A stretch of 64,000 nucleotides of DNA from Tundrisphaera sp051175315 (lineage in GTDB: Bacteria > Planctomycetota > Planctomycetia > Isosphaerales > Isosphaeraceae): the NCBI RefSeq assembly GCF_051175315.1, contig NZ_CP195100.1:2046001-2110000 (forward strand). The letters run 5' to 3'. Positions 43,453 through 51,265 of this stretch are shown piece after piece; within the stretch, counting starts at the first letter, position 1, and each line of letters opens with the position of its first letter. The notes under the pieces are model-generated. The model did no database searches, was not told the DNA's origin, and was given only the letters and a program-made list of their open reading frames with translations. Made by a program: the position numbers and the translations under genes.

Positions 43453-43853
43453 TCGGTTCGCGGATACGGTCCGCTTGTTTTCTCCTGATCGACCGCGACC
43501 CCGACGTCTCTCCGGAGGCGGCCGGGGTCGCGGCGTCCCCGGTCCTCCCTCTCCCTCTCTGTCTCGGCAGTCCGCCCCCAGGTCCGGGTGGCTGTGGTTG
43601 GCTTGCCAACCACAGGGCCGGCGAGCCTGACGTCATCGATCGCCGGCCGGGTGATCGATGAGGTGGGGCGATCAGCTCCCGCTCGACCCAGGGCGCCGGC
43701 CCTGTGGTTGGCTTGCCAACCACAGCCACCCCAGCTGTTCCCCTCGAGCCAAGGCCATCGGCGTGGCCCAGCCGGCCAGGATCCCCTGGTCCGAGGGCCA
43801 CATCCATCCACCCCGACGGGTTATCGATAATCAGGTCGTCCGGAGCCATCCCC
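43453..43853. other. Intergenic stretch with palindromic element B
   Basis: About 400 nt separating two genes in the same direction. Its middle is a nested palindromic element (43587-43730). The remaining sequence shows no gene. The ribosome site CGGAG of the cytochrome gene is at 43840-43845. Confidence 0.5.
43587..43730. repeat. Nested palindromic element, family B
   Basis: A 37-nt arm at 43587-43623 and its near-complement at 43694-43730 enclose a 70-nt spacer. Inside each arm lies a perfect palindrome with an 11-nt stem and a 2-nt TT loop (starting CTGTGGTTGGC). The two-level design matches family A at 25.0 and 26.6 kb, but the sequence is different. Confidence 0.85.
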
Positions 43854-46061
43854 ATGAGAGGTCGCATCGCCGCCTTGATCCTGGCCGGGGCCGTGCCCTG
43901 GCTGCTCCCCGCGTCCGACGCCCGATCCGCACACCCGCCGATCGCCGCCCCGGCCGACGACGATGATGACGAGGTGGAAGGGGCCTCCAAGGGCCCCCGG
44001 CTCGCCCCCGGGCAGGGGCTCGGCCTGATCCTGACCCTCTCGCGCGGCGCGACCGCCGATGCCCGCCCGGCGCGGCTGGTGGCGCTGGCCGTGCCCGAGG
44101 GGACGCCGCCGTCGGCCTTCCTCGCGCCGGGGCCGTTCCGCGCGACCTGGGAAGGGAACCTGGCCAGCCCGTTCCGCAGCGAATACGACTTCATGGCCGC
44201 CGGCCGGGGCACGATCAAGGTCGAGGTCAACGGCAAGGTCGCCCTGGAAGGCTCGGGCGACGACCTGTCGAAGCTCAAGGGCAAGACGGCGAAGCTCAAG
44301 AAGGGGGCCAACGCCCTCGTCGTGACCTACGACAGCCCCGAGAAGGGGGACGCCTCGATCCGCCTGTCCTGGGCCTCCGAGGACGAGGGCTTCGTCCGCG
44401 AGCCGATCGCCCCCTACGTCCTGAGCCACGACCTCGCCACGCCGAGGCTCGTCGACGGCAACCGGCTCCGCGAGGGGCGCGAGCTGCTGGCCGAGCTCCG
44501 CTGCCTCCGGTGCCACGCCGCCCCGGCCTCGGCCCCCACGCCGGGCGGGATGCCCGAACTGGCGATGGACGCCCCCAACCTCGACGACGCCGGCGCCCGG
44601 CTCCGGGCCGGCTGGATGGCCCGATGGATCGACGACCCCCGATCGCTCCGGCCCGCCGCGACCATGCCCCGGGTCTTCCACGGCAAGCCCGCGATCGCGG
44701 CCGGTTCCGACATCGCCGCCGCGCCCGCTCCGTCCGACGCCGCCCGCGACCTCGCCGCCTTCCTCGCCTCCCAGGGCGGGGCGAAGGGGGAGGCCGCACC
44801 GCCCGCGCCGGACGCCGAGGCCGTCGCCGCGGGCGGCCGGCTGTTCGCCGGGCTGGGCTGCGTGGGCTGCCACACCCGCCCCGATCGCGACGACTGGGCG
44901 GCCGACCCGGCCCGCATCCCGCTCCGCTACGTCGCGGCGAAGTGGAAGCCCGAGGCGTTACGCTCGTTCCTGCTCCAGCCTGACCGGCATTACGCCTGGA
45001 TCCGCATGCCCAACTTCCACCTGTCGCAGGACGAGGCCGCCAAGCTCGCGGCGTTCGTCGCCTCCGGGCCGGCGGCCGACCTCGACCCCGGTGCTTCGGC
45101 CGGCGACCCGGCCAGGGGCCAGGCCCTGTTCGCGTCGGCGGGGTGCGTCAACTGCCACGCGGCGAAGCCCGCCCCGAACCCCACGGCCCCGGCCCTGGCG
45201 GCGATCCCCGCCGACGGCTGGTCGCGGGGGTGCCTCGACCCCGAGTCGAAGCCGGATCGCAAGGCCCCCGACTTCGGCCTGGCCGACGGGCCCCGGCAGG
45301 CGATCCGGTCGTTCGCCACGGCCGAGGCCGCCCCGGCATCGCTGGCCCGCGACGCAGCCCCCGAGTTCGCCGAACGGCAGATCAAGGCCCTGCGGTGCGC
45401 CTCGTGCCACAAGCGCGACGGCTACGAGGATGCCTGGAGCAGCCTCGCGCCCGAGGTGGCCAACCTCGCGGCCGACGCCAACGCGGGCGCCGTGGAGGTG
45501 GACCCGGACGGCCACCCGTACCCGGCGCTCCAGTCCCGGCCGCCCTTGACCTGGATCGGCGAAAAGCTCAAGCCGGAATGGTCGAACACGTTCATCGCCG
45601 GCACCCTGGACTACAAGCCCCGGCCCTACCTCAAGGCCCGGATGCCGGGCTTCCCGGCCCGCGCCGAGGGGCTGGCCGTGGGCCTGTCCTTGGAGCACGG
45701 CTACGCGGCCGCCAGCCCGCCCGACGCCGCGCCCGATCCCGCGCACCTGGCCGACGCCAAGGCGCTGGTCCGGAGCACCGGGCTGAACTGCGTGAGCTGC
45801 CACAAGGTCGGCAACGTCGCGGCGGTCGGGGTGTTCGAGGCCCCGGGCATCAACTTCATGCACGTCAAGGAACGGTTGCGCAAGGATTACTACGACCGCT
45901 GGGTCCGGGCCCCGCTCCGGGTCGACCCGGATACCAAGATGCCCAGCTTCTTCAACGGCGAGGCCAGCGTCCTGCCCACGATCCTCGACGGCCGGGCCGA
46001 CCGCCAGGCCGAGGCGCTCTGGAACTACCTGCTCCAGGGCCGCGCCATCGAGGCCCCGTGA
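43854..46061 (+). CDS. Pentahaem c-type cytochrome, exported
   Basis: A 735-residue protein. The ATG at 43854 has GGAG 8 nt upstream and a signal peptide (RIAALILAGAVPWLLPA). Residues ~40-200 look like a beta-sandwich domain (GRGTIKVEVNGKVALEGSGD), similar to PA14-type modules. Five CxxCH sites follow: CLRCH 217, CVGCH 336, CVNCH 431, CASCH 515 and CVSCH 646. Met-containing motifs (MPNFHLS, MPSFFNG) are likely axial ligands. It follows the DUF6797-like gene in the same direction and may take electrons from it. An acidic DDDDDE stretch lies after the signal. Confidence 0.87.
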   Translation: MRGRIAALILAGAVPWLLPASDARSAHPPIAAPADDDDDEVEGASKGPRLAPGQGLGLILTLSRGATADARPARLVALAVPEGTPPSAFLAPGPFRATWEGNLASPFRSEYDFMAAGRGTIKVEVNGKVALEGSGDDLSKLKGKTAKLKKGANALVVTYDSPEKGDASIRLSWASEDEGFVREPIAPYVLSHDLATPRLVDGNRLREGRELLAELRCLRCHAAPASAPTPGGMPELAMDAPNLDDAGARLRAGWMARWIDDPRSLRPAATMPRVFHGKPAIAAGSDIAAAPAPSDAARDLAAFLASQGGAKGEAAPPAPDAEAVAAGGRLFAGLGCVGCHTRPDRDDWAADPARIPLRYVAAKWKPEALRSFLLQPDRHYAWIRMPNFHLSQDEAAKLAAFVASGPAADLDPGASAGDPARGQALFASAGCVNCHAAKPAPNPTAPALAAIPADGWSRGCLDPESKPDRKAPDFGLADGPRQAIRSFATAEAAPASLARDAAPEFAERQIKALRCASCHKRDGYEDAWSSLAPEVANLAADANAGAVEVDPDGHPYPALQSRPPLTWIGEKLKPEWSNTFIAGTLDYKPRPYLKARMPGFPARAEGLAVGLSLEHGYAAASPPDAAPDPAHLADAKALVRSTGLNCVSCHKVGNVAAVGVFEAPGINFMHVKERLRKDYYDRWVRAPLRVDPDTKMPSFFNGEASVLPTILDGRADRQAEALWNYLLQGRAIEAP

Positions 46062-46101
46062 CGCCGGCGGCCCCTTCGAATGCTCCCCCCCTCCGGCCCG
46101 G

Positions 46102-47169
46102 TCAGCGGGCCGAGGGCGGGGGCAGGCGGGCGGCCAGCCAGCGGAAGGCGTCCTGGTGGTGCGCCTTGAAGAAGGGGAGGTTGTGGCGGCCTTCGGGGTC
46201 GCAGGCCACCTCCACGTCGATCCCCAGGCCGGAGGCCAGCCAGGCGAACGACAGGTTGTGCGAGTCGAAGTTGTACTCGTCCAGGGCCCCGAACCGGAGG
46301 TAGATCGCGAGTTCCCCCGGCCGCAGGCCCGAGCCGAACAGGAGGTCGGCCGGGTTGTCCCGGGCCATCCGCGCGAGCGCGTCGGGGCCGTCGCCGTAGA
46401 TCGGCCCCAGGACGCTCTTGGCCTTCACCCGCCTGAGCCCGTGGTAGAACGTCGCGATCACGGTCTCCGGGTCATACCGCTCTACCCAGCGATAGGTGGC
46501 CGGGTCGAACTGCTGGCCATAGATCCCGTCGGCGTTGGTATAGCGGAGGTTGATCGGGCTGGCCAGCGTGGCCGAGGCCGCGAAGAAGTCGCGGTGCTTG
46601 ATCGCCATCCCTAGCGCCCCGTAGCCGCCGGCCGAATCCCCCAGGACCGCGTGGGCCTCGCGGTTCGGCAGGATCGAATAGTGCCGCTGGACGAACGGGA
46701 TGACCTCCTGCATGACGTGGTCTTCCATCCGCCCCCCGTCGCCGTTGACGAACAGCGAATGCTTGGCGAAGACCCAGTTCCGGCCGCTGTAGTTGCCGTC
46801 CGGGCAGGCCACGACCACCGGCGGGCATTCGCCCCGCAGGATCATCGCGTCCAGTTCTTCGAGCAGCCCCATGCCGATCAGGGCATGCTCGTCGAAGTCG
46901 GCCGAGTGGAAATAGACGATCAGGGGATAGGCGACGGCGGGGTCGTACCCGGGCGGGACGTACACGTACAGGTCGCGCTTCATGCCCAGGATCGGCGAGC
47001 AGGCCCGCAGGTCCTGGCCGTGGTTGTGGGTGTAGTCGTCGACTCGCCCGGCCAGCCGGCCGTTGACCTTGCGGAGGCTCACGAAGTCCCAGATCTGGGC
47101 ATGGCCGGTCGCCGGGGCCAGGACCGTGGCCAGGACGACCAGGGTCGGCAGGGCTCGTCGTAACATCAT
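46102..47169 (-). CDS. Exported esterase (alpha/beta hydrolase, Esterase_D-like)
   Basis: A 355-residue protein. The ATG at 47169 (MMLRRALPTLVVLATVLAP) has GGAG 9 nt upstream and opens on a signal peptide; the frame is open to 47265. KRDLYVYVPPGYDPAVAYPLIVYFHSADFDE is the strand and oxyanion region, the nucleophile motif is GDSAGGYG, and a His near GRHNLPFFK is the likely catalytic His. The family includes feruloyl and acetyl-xylan esterases and S-formylglutathione hydrolase. The substrate cannot be fixed. It converges on the cytochrome gene with a 40-nt gap. Confidence 0.86.
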   Translation of the reverse strand: MMLRRALPTLVVLATVLAPATGHAQIWDFVSLRKVNGRLAGRVDDYTHNHGQDLRACSPILGMKRDLYVYVPPGYDPAVAYPLIVYFHSADFDEHALIGMGLLEELDAMILRGECPPVVVACPDGNYSGRNWVFAKHSLFVNGDGGRMEDHVMQEVIPFVQRHYSILPNREAHAVLGDSAGGYGALGMAIKHRDFFAASATLASPINLRYTNADGIYGQQFDPATYRWVERYDPETVIATFYHGLRRVKAKSVLGPIYGDGPDALARMARDNPADLLFGSGLRPGELAIYLRFGALDEYNFDSHNLSFAWLASGLGIDVEVACDPEGRHNLPFFKAHHQDAFRWLAARLPPPSAR

Positions 47170-47305
47170 CGTCAGGGGCTCCGCCCGGGTCCGGTCCATC
47201 CTCATGCCTGTGGATCGACCGTCGCAACCCCGGCCTCGCCCCCAATCCCGCCGTCCGGGGCGCATCGGCCGTCGCCATCGTCCCGACCCGTCCAGTTTCC
47301 CCGGC

Positions 47306-48073
47306 CTATTGCACCGCCTCGCGGAAGAACCGGACGATCAGCGCGGGCGCGGCCCGGGGATACTCGTGACCGCCGTCGTGGGTGTAGACCACCACGGGCG
47401 TCCCTCCCTTCGACGGGTGCCGCTCGCACCCCTCGGCCCACGGCTCGGCCGGCCCCTCGCAGCCGTTGAGCCGCTCGACGCGGTCCAGCGTCCTCCGCTG
47501 CATGGCGTACCGGACCAGCGGGTCCTTCCGGCCGACGACGTGGAGCACCGGCTTGGGCCGGGCCTTCTGGAAGTAAAGCCCGGCGGCGGCCGCGACCGGG
47601 GCGCAGGCCGCGATCGAGTCGCCCCGGGTCGCCCAGAGCAGGTAGGTGAACGCCCCGCCGTTGGAGTGGCCGGTGGCGAACACCCGGCGGTCGTCGACCG
47701 GGTAATCCCGCTTCATCGACGCCAGGACCGCGTCGAAGAACCGGAGGTCGCGGTCCCCCTGGTCGCCCGGGGACCTCTGCCAGCCCGCCTTCTTCCCCTC
47801 GGGGTCGGTCAGGTTGCCCGGGGACTTCAGCCCCTGCATGTAGACGACCACCGCCTCGGGCCAGGCCTCGTGGAGTCGGTGCGCCCGGGCGGCGTGGGCC
47901 GCCGTGCCGCCGTGGCCGTGGAAGTCGAACACCAGGGGCACCTTCCCCTCGGTCTTCTTCGAGGGCGCGTGGACGATGGCCTCGCGCGTCACGCCATCGA
48001 CCTCCCAGGTGCGGGGGGTCGAGGCGGGCGGGGCCTGGAGCAGCAGGGCGGCCGCGATCGTGAGCAGGGTCAT
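47306..48073 (-). CDS. PHB-depolymerase/LpqC-type esterase
   Basis: A 255-residue exported hydrolase. The ATG at 48073 has GGAGGAG 7 nt upstream. The short signal TLLTIAAALLLQAPPAS is followed by REAIVHAP and VPLVFDFHGHGGTA (oxyanion region). The nucleophile elbow is GHSNGG, KPVLHVVGRKDPLV holds the Asp region, and THDGGHEYP contains the catalytic His. The layout matches LpqC and poly(3-hydroxybutyrate) depolymerase-like proteins, which cleave ester bonds in polymers, including feruloyl groups. It is the second of three esterases within 10 kb. Confidence 0.87.
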   Translation of the reverse strand: MTLLTIAAALLLQAPPASTPRTWEVDGVTREAIVHAPSKKTEGKVPLVFDFHGHGGTAAHAARAHRLHEAWPEAVVVYMQGLKSPGNLTDPEGKKAGWQRSPGDQGDRDLRFFDAVLASMKRDYPVDDRRVFATGHSNGGAFTYLLWATRGDSIAACAPVAAAAGLYFQKARPKPVLHVVGRKDPLVRYAMQRRTLDRVERLNGCEGPAEPWAEGCERHPSKGGTPVVVYTHDGGHEYPRAAPALIVRFFREAVQ

Positions 48074-48299
48074 GGGGCATCTCCTCCGGGGTTTCTCCCC
48101 CGGCACTACCCCCGAGAGGGCCGGGATGTTCCGCCGATCCGGCCGGCCGGAGGGGTCGATCCCGCCGGATTATCCCCCGGCCCGCCCGCATTCGGGCATC
48201 GCAATTTGTGAGACCCGGCTATGATCGAATGGACCTCCGAGTCCCGGCGGCCCGCCCCGAGCCACCGACTCCGGGCCTGCGCGACGATCGAGGAGACCC

Positions 48300-49010
48300 A
48301 TGGACGCTCCACTTCGCTTCAGGGACTCCGGCAACTGGCTCCTGGATCGCATCCCGACGGACGAGTACGGCCTGCTCGCCCCCCACCTGCAGCGCGAGGG
48401 GATGGAACTCAAGCAGGTGATCCACCAGATCGACGAGGACGTCGATTTCCTGCAATTCCCGACCTCGGCCCTGGCCTCGGCGCTGCTGGTGCTGGAGGAG
48501 GAGGATCCGATCGAGGCCGCCACCGTGGGGCGGGAAGGGATGCTCGGCGTGGCGGCCGCCCTGGGGGTGGCCGAGAGCCCGCACCGCGTCATCTGCCAGA
48601 TGGCCGGGGAGATGATCCGCATCCCGACCCGCGAATTCCTGCGCGCGATGGCCCGGGGGCCGATCATCGCCCGGCTGATCCGCCGCTACGCCGTCTTCTC
48701 GATCCGCCACGCCGGCCAGGGGATCGCCTGCAATGCGCTCCACCTCTCCGAGGCCCGGGCCTGCCGCTGGCTGCTGTCGATCCACGACCAGGCCGGCAGC
48801 GACGAGTTCCCCCTCACCCAGGAATTCCTGGCCCTGATGCTGGGCCTGCGCCGCCAGGGCGTGACGGTGATCGCCGGGACGCTCCAGAATGCCGGGATCA
48901 TCTCCTACCATCGGGGGCGGATCCGGGTTCTGGACCGGCTCCGGCTGGAGGACGCCGCTTGCGAGTGCTACGCGGCATCCAGGCGCTATTACGAGCAGAT
49001 CATGGCGTGA
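48300..49010 (+). CDS. Crp/Fnr family transcriptional regulator
   Basis: A 236-residue regulator with an N-terminal cyclic-nucleotide-like sensor domain (PTDEYGLLAPHLQREGMEL...VDFLQFPTSALASALLV; EDPIEAATVGREGMLGVAAAL) and a C-terminal winged helix (EFPLTQEFLALMLGLRRQGVTVIAGTLQNAGIISYHRGRIRVLD). It lacks the four conserved cysteines of Fnr. A close type of protein is common in planctomycetes and alphaproteobacteria. The ligand is unknown. The esterase gene to the left is divergent, with 226 nt between. Confidence 0.9.
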   Translation: MDAPLRFRDSGNWLLDRIPTDEYGLLAPHLQREGMELKQVIHQIDEDVDFLQFPTSALASALLVLEEEDPIEAATVGREGMLGVAAALGVAESPHRVICQMAGEMIRIPTREFLRAMARGPIIARLIRRYAVFSIRHAGQGIACNALHLSEARACRWLLSIHDQAGSDEFPLTQEFLALMLGLRRQGVTVIAGTLQNAGIISYHRGRIRVLDRLRLEDAACECYAASRRYYEQIMA

Positions 49011-49188
49011 ACGCACCGAAGGGCGGCCCCATCGCGGCGACCCCGGCCGTTCCCCTTTCGAGGATCTCCGAAGCGGGCCGGCGACGATCTTCCCGGAGAT
49101 CCGCGGAGTCTCCGGCGCCCCGAACCGGGCGTGAACCAGGGTCACGCCGGGTCCGGGACGCGGGGGTGAGTTGGCCGTCGGCGGGCGT

Positions 49189-49242
49189 GACGCCCGTATC
49201 CGGGCGTCGAAGGTCCGCATCCTGATTTCTGAGGATGCGGAC
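49189..49242. terminator. Two tandem hairpins
   Basis: GACGCCCG (49189-49196) pairs with CGGGCGTC (49201-49208) around TATC. Four nt later an 11-bp arm (49213-49223) pairs with 49232-49242 around an 8-nt loop. Both are perfect. They sit about 200 nt downstream of the Crp-type gene; a terminator pair or a structured RNA are possible. Confidence 0.45.
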
Positions 49243-49352
49243 GGCCGTCGACGGGCGGGCGGCGTGGCATCGGCGCGGCGCCACGTCCGACAGTCTGTTT
49301 ATATGCAAGTTCCTCGGACCGAAAAGAGGATCGATCTATTTATTTAGCGCCC

Positions 49353-49373
49353 CCGGCCGGGCATCCCGGCCGG
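49353..49373. other. 9-bp hairpin with 3-nt loop
   Basis: CCGGCCGGG (49353-49361) pairs perfectly with CCCGGCCGG (49365-49373) around CAT. It follows an AT-rich patch and lies 140 nt before the TIGR03067-like start, so it could be part of a leader. No function is implied by sequence alone. Confidence 0.35.
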
Positions 49374-49510
49374 ATCGGGGCCAGCAATCGGCGACGGGCT
49401 GCCGTCATGGGGAAGCCGGCCTTCCCGGCGTTGTGGCCGGCATCCCACCCGGTTAAGATGCCCGGCAATTCCCGGGGTTGACGACCCCCCTGATCGAGGC
49501 GGAGCTCCCG

Positions 49511-50239
49511 ATGAGAATGCCCAGGATCCGGAGAGTTGCGATCGCGTTGCTGCTGGCGTCCTTGCCCGTCGCGGCGGCCGTCTGGCTGCGGCCCCGGCAG
49601 GATTCCCGCCCCGGGATGGCCGAGTTCCAGGGCCGATGGACCCTCCTCATCAACCGCGAGGACGCCGCGTCCTATCCAAAACCACTTCTCGATTCCATGG
49701 CGTTGTTCGTCACCCTTTTCGATGGCGATCGGATGATGGTCATCCCCCGGAATCAACCCTACGTCGTCGGGCTTCTGGACCAGATTTCCTCGCCATCCAT
49801 CGCTTCCACCATCAAGGTCGACCCGTCCACCGACCCGAAATCGATCGATCTCACCAACTTCCGGGGGAAGACCACCAGGGGCATCTACGCGTTCGACGGC
49901 CCGAGGCTCAAGCTTTGCCTCCCGAAACCCGGGGCCAAGCGCCCGGTCTCCTTCTCCGACGAGGGCTGCCGACTCAAGATCTACGAGCGTGACGCGGCCG
50001 CCCCCGATCGTAGGAACGCCGACCGGGCGGGCGAAAGCCGATCGATATTAGGACAGGAAACACGGGGCAGGCCGGGACTGCCGACGACCGGGCGGGCCGG
50101 GCCGAGTCGCCCGCCGCAGGACGGCACCCCGGCGGAAAAGGACTTCAAGGCATGCATCCCTTCCGGATCCTCACCCTCAACGGTGGCGGCATCCGCGGCG
50201 CGTTCGGCGTCGCGTTCCTGGCCCGGCTGGAGGAGTTGA
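49511..50239 (+). CDS. TIGR03067-like domain protein, exported
   Basis: A 242-residue protein. The ATG at 49511 has GGAG 6 nt upstream. It opens with an RIRRVAIALLLASLPVAAAVWL signal or anchor. The segment FQGRWTLLINREDA and FRGKTTRGIYAFDGPRLKLCLPKPGAKRP resembles the lipocalin-like planctomycete TIGR03067 domain. The domain seems complete near residue 165 (CRLKIYER). The remaining ~75 residues are Arg/Ser/Pro-rich and continue 88 nt into the start of the patatin gene, so the C-terminal part may be simply unterminated frame rather than a domain. Confidence 0.62.
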   Translation: MRMPRIRRVAIALLLASLPVAAAVWLRPRQDSRPGMAEFQGRWTLLINREDAASYPKPLLDSMALFVTLFDGDRMMVIPRNQPYVVGLLDQISSPSIASTIKVDPSTDPKSIDLTNFRGKTTRGIYAFDGPRLKLCLPKPGAKRPVSFSDEGCRLKIYERDAAAPDRRNADRAGESRSILGQETRGRPGLPTTGRAGPSRPPQDGTPAEKDFKACIPSGSSPSTVAASAARSASRSWPGWRS

Positions 50240-51210
50240 TCGGCTCGCCGATCATCGGCCAGTTCGACCTGATCGCCGGCACGTCGACCGGGGCCATCAT
50301 CGCCGCGGGCCTGGCGCTCGGCCTGCCCGCGAGCGAGTTGGAACGCTTCTACCGCGAGGACGGCGGGGACATCTTCCACCCGCGCGACCCGTACCGGGCG
50401 CGGGGGCTGATGCGGCCGATCTACCCGCTGGCCTCGCGCGTCCTCCGCCGCCGCACGGGGCAGGGGATGGACGCCTTCTTCCGCGCCCGCTATTGCCCGT
50501 TCCGGCTCCGGGATGCGCTGACCCGGGTCTTCGGCGAGACGACCCTGGGCGACCTGGGCGCGACCCGGCTGATCATCCCCTCGGTGAACCTGTCGCTGGG
50601 CCGGGCGCACATCTTCCGGACGCCCCACCTGCCAGGCGCGATGGACGAGGCCGGGCTGACGGTCGTCGACGTCCTCCGCGCGGCCACGGCGGCCCCGACC
50701 TACTTCCCCCACCAGGTGATGCCCGACGGCCACGCCTACTGCGACGGCGGCGTGTGGGCCAACGCCCCGGCCGTGGTCGCCGTGGCCGAGGCGATGAAGA
50801 TCCGCCAGGACTGCCGGCGGCCCGGCTGCGACCCCGCCTACGACACCGCGTCGCTCCGGCTCCTCTCGATCGGCACCGGCCGGGCCACCTACTCGCTCAA
50901 GCCGCCGGGCGCCGACGCGGGCCTGCTCTACTGGGCGGGCCGGATCGCCGACGTGATGGGCATCTCGCAGATGCAGGGCGTCCAGCTCCCGATGGAGTTC
51001 GTCCTCGGCGACCGCTACCGGTGCGTCGACTTCGAGATCCCCGACCGCTCCTGGAGCCTGGACGGCGTGACGCATATCCCCGCACTGATGAAGCTGGGCC
51101 GCGAGGCGGCCGAGGCACAGGCCCCCGAGATCGCCGACCGCTTCCTCTTCGGCCCGGCGGCCGCCTACGTCCCGTTCGCGGAAGCCCAGGATCCGCAGGC
51201 GGTCGCCTGA
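50152..51210 (+). CDS. Patatin-like phospholipase
   Basis: A 352-residue patatin. GGGIRG at 11-16 (oxyanion hole), GTSTG at 43-47 with Ser45 and DGG at 198-200 with Asp198 form the Ser-Asp dyad. It cleaves acyl chains from lipids. It is CapV-like in layout, but no CD-NTase, cGAS-like gene or other CBASS component is beside it. The start overlaps the upstream TIGR03067-like ORF by 88 nt in another frame. The C-terminus (TH IPALMKLGREAAEAQAP) is typical of the family. Confidence 0.92.
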   Translation: MHPFRILTLNGGGIRGAFGVAFLARLEELIGSPIIGQFDLIAGTSTGAIIAAGLALGLPASELERFYREDGGDIFHPRDPYRARGLMRPIYPLASRVLRRRTGQGMDAFFRARYCPFRLRDALTRVFGETTLGDLGATRLIIPSVNLSLGRAHIFRTPHLPGAMDEAGLTVVDVLRAATAAPTYFPHQVMPDGHAYCDGGVWANAPAVVAVAEAMKIRQDCRRPGCDPAYDTASLRLLSIGTGRATYSLKPPGADAGLLYWAGRIADVMGISQMQGVQLPMEFVLGDRYRCVDFEIPDRSWSLDGVTHIPALMKLGREAAEAQAPEIADRFLFGPAAAYVPFAEAQDPQAVA

Positions 51211-51265
51211 GGGGTTACCCCGCGGCGACCCGCCACTCCATCGGGCCGCCCGGACGCCCACCGCT

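Larger units (their letters stand above)
49011..49510. other. Intergenic stretch with three hairpins
   Basis: 500 nt after the Crp-type gene. Two adjacent hairpins at 49189-49242 and a third at 49353-49373 are present, with an AT-rich patch between (TGTTTATATG and TATTTATTTAG). No gene is supported. The AT-rich patch may be the promoter for the downstream TIGR03067-like gene. Confidence 0.5.

Noticed and set aside
50152..51210. CBASS system with a CapV-like effector
   Set aside because: The patatin is similar to CapV in its motifs, but no CD-NTase, Cap2/Cap3 or HORMA-like gene is adjacent. A patatin alone is not evidence of CBASS.
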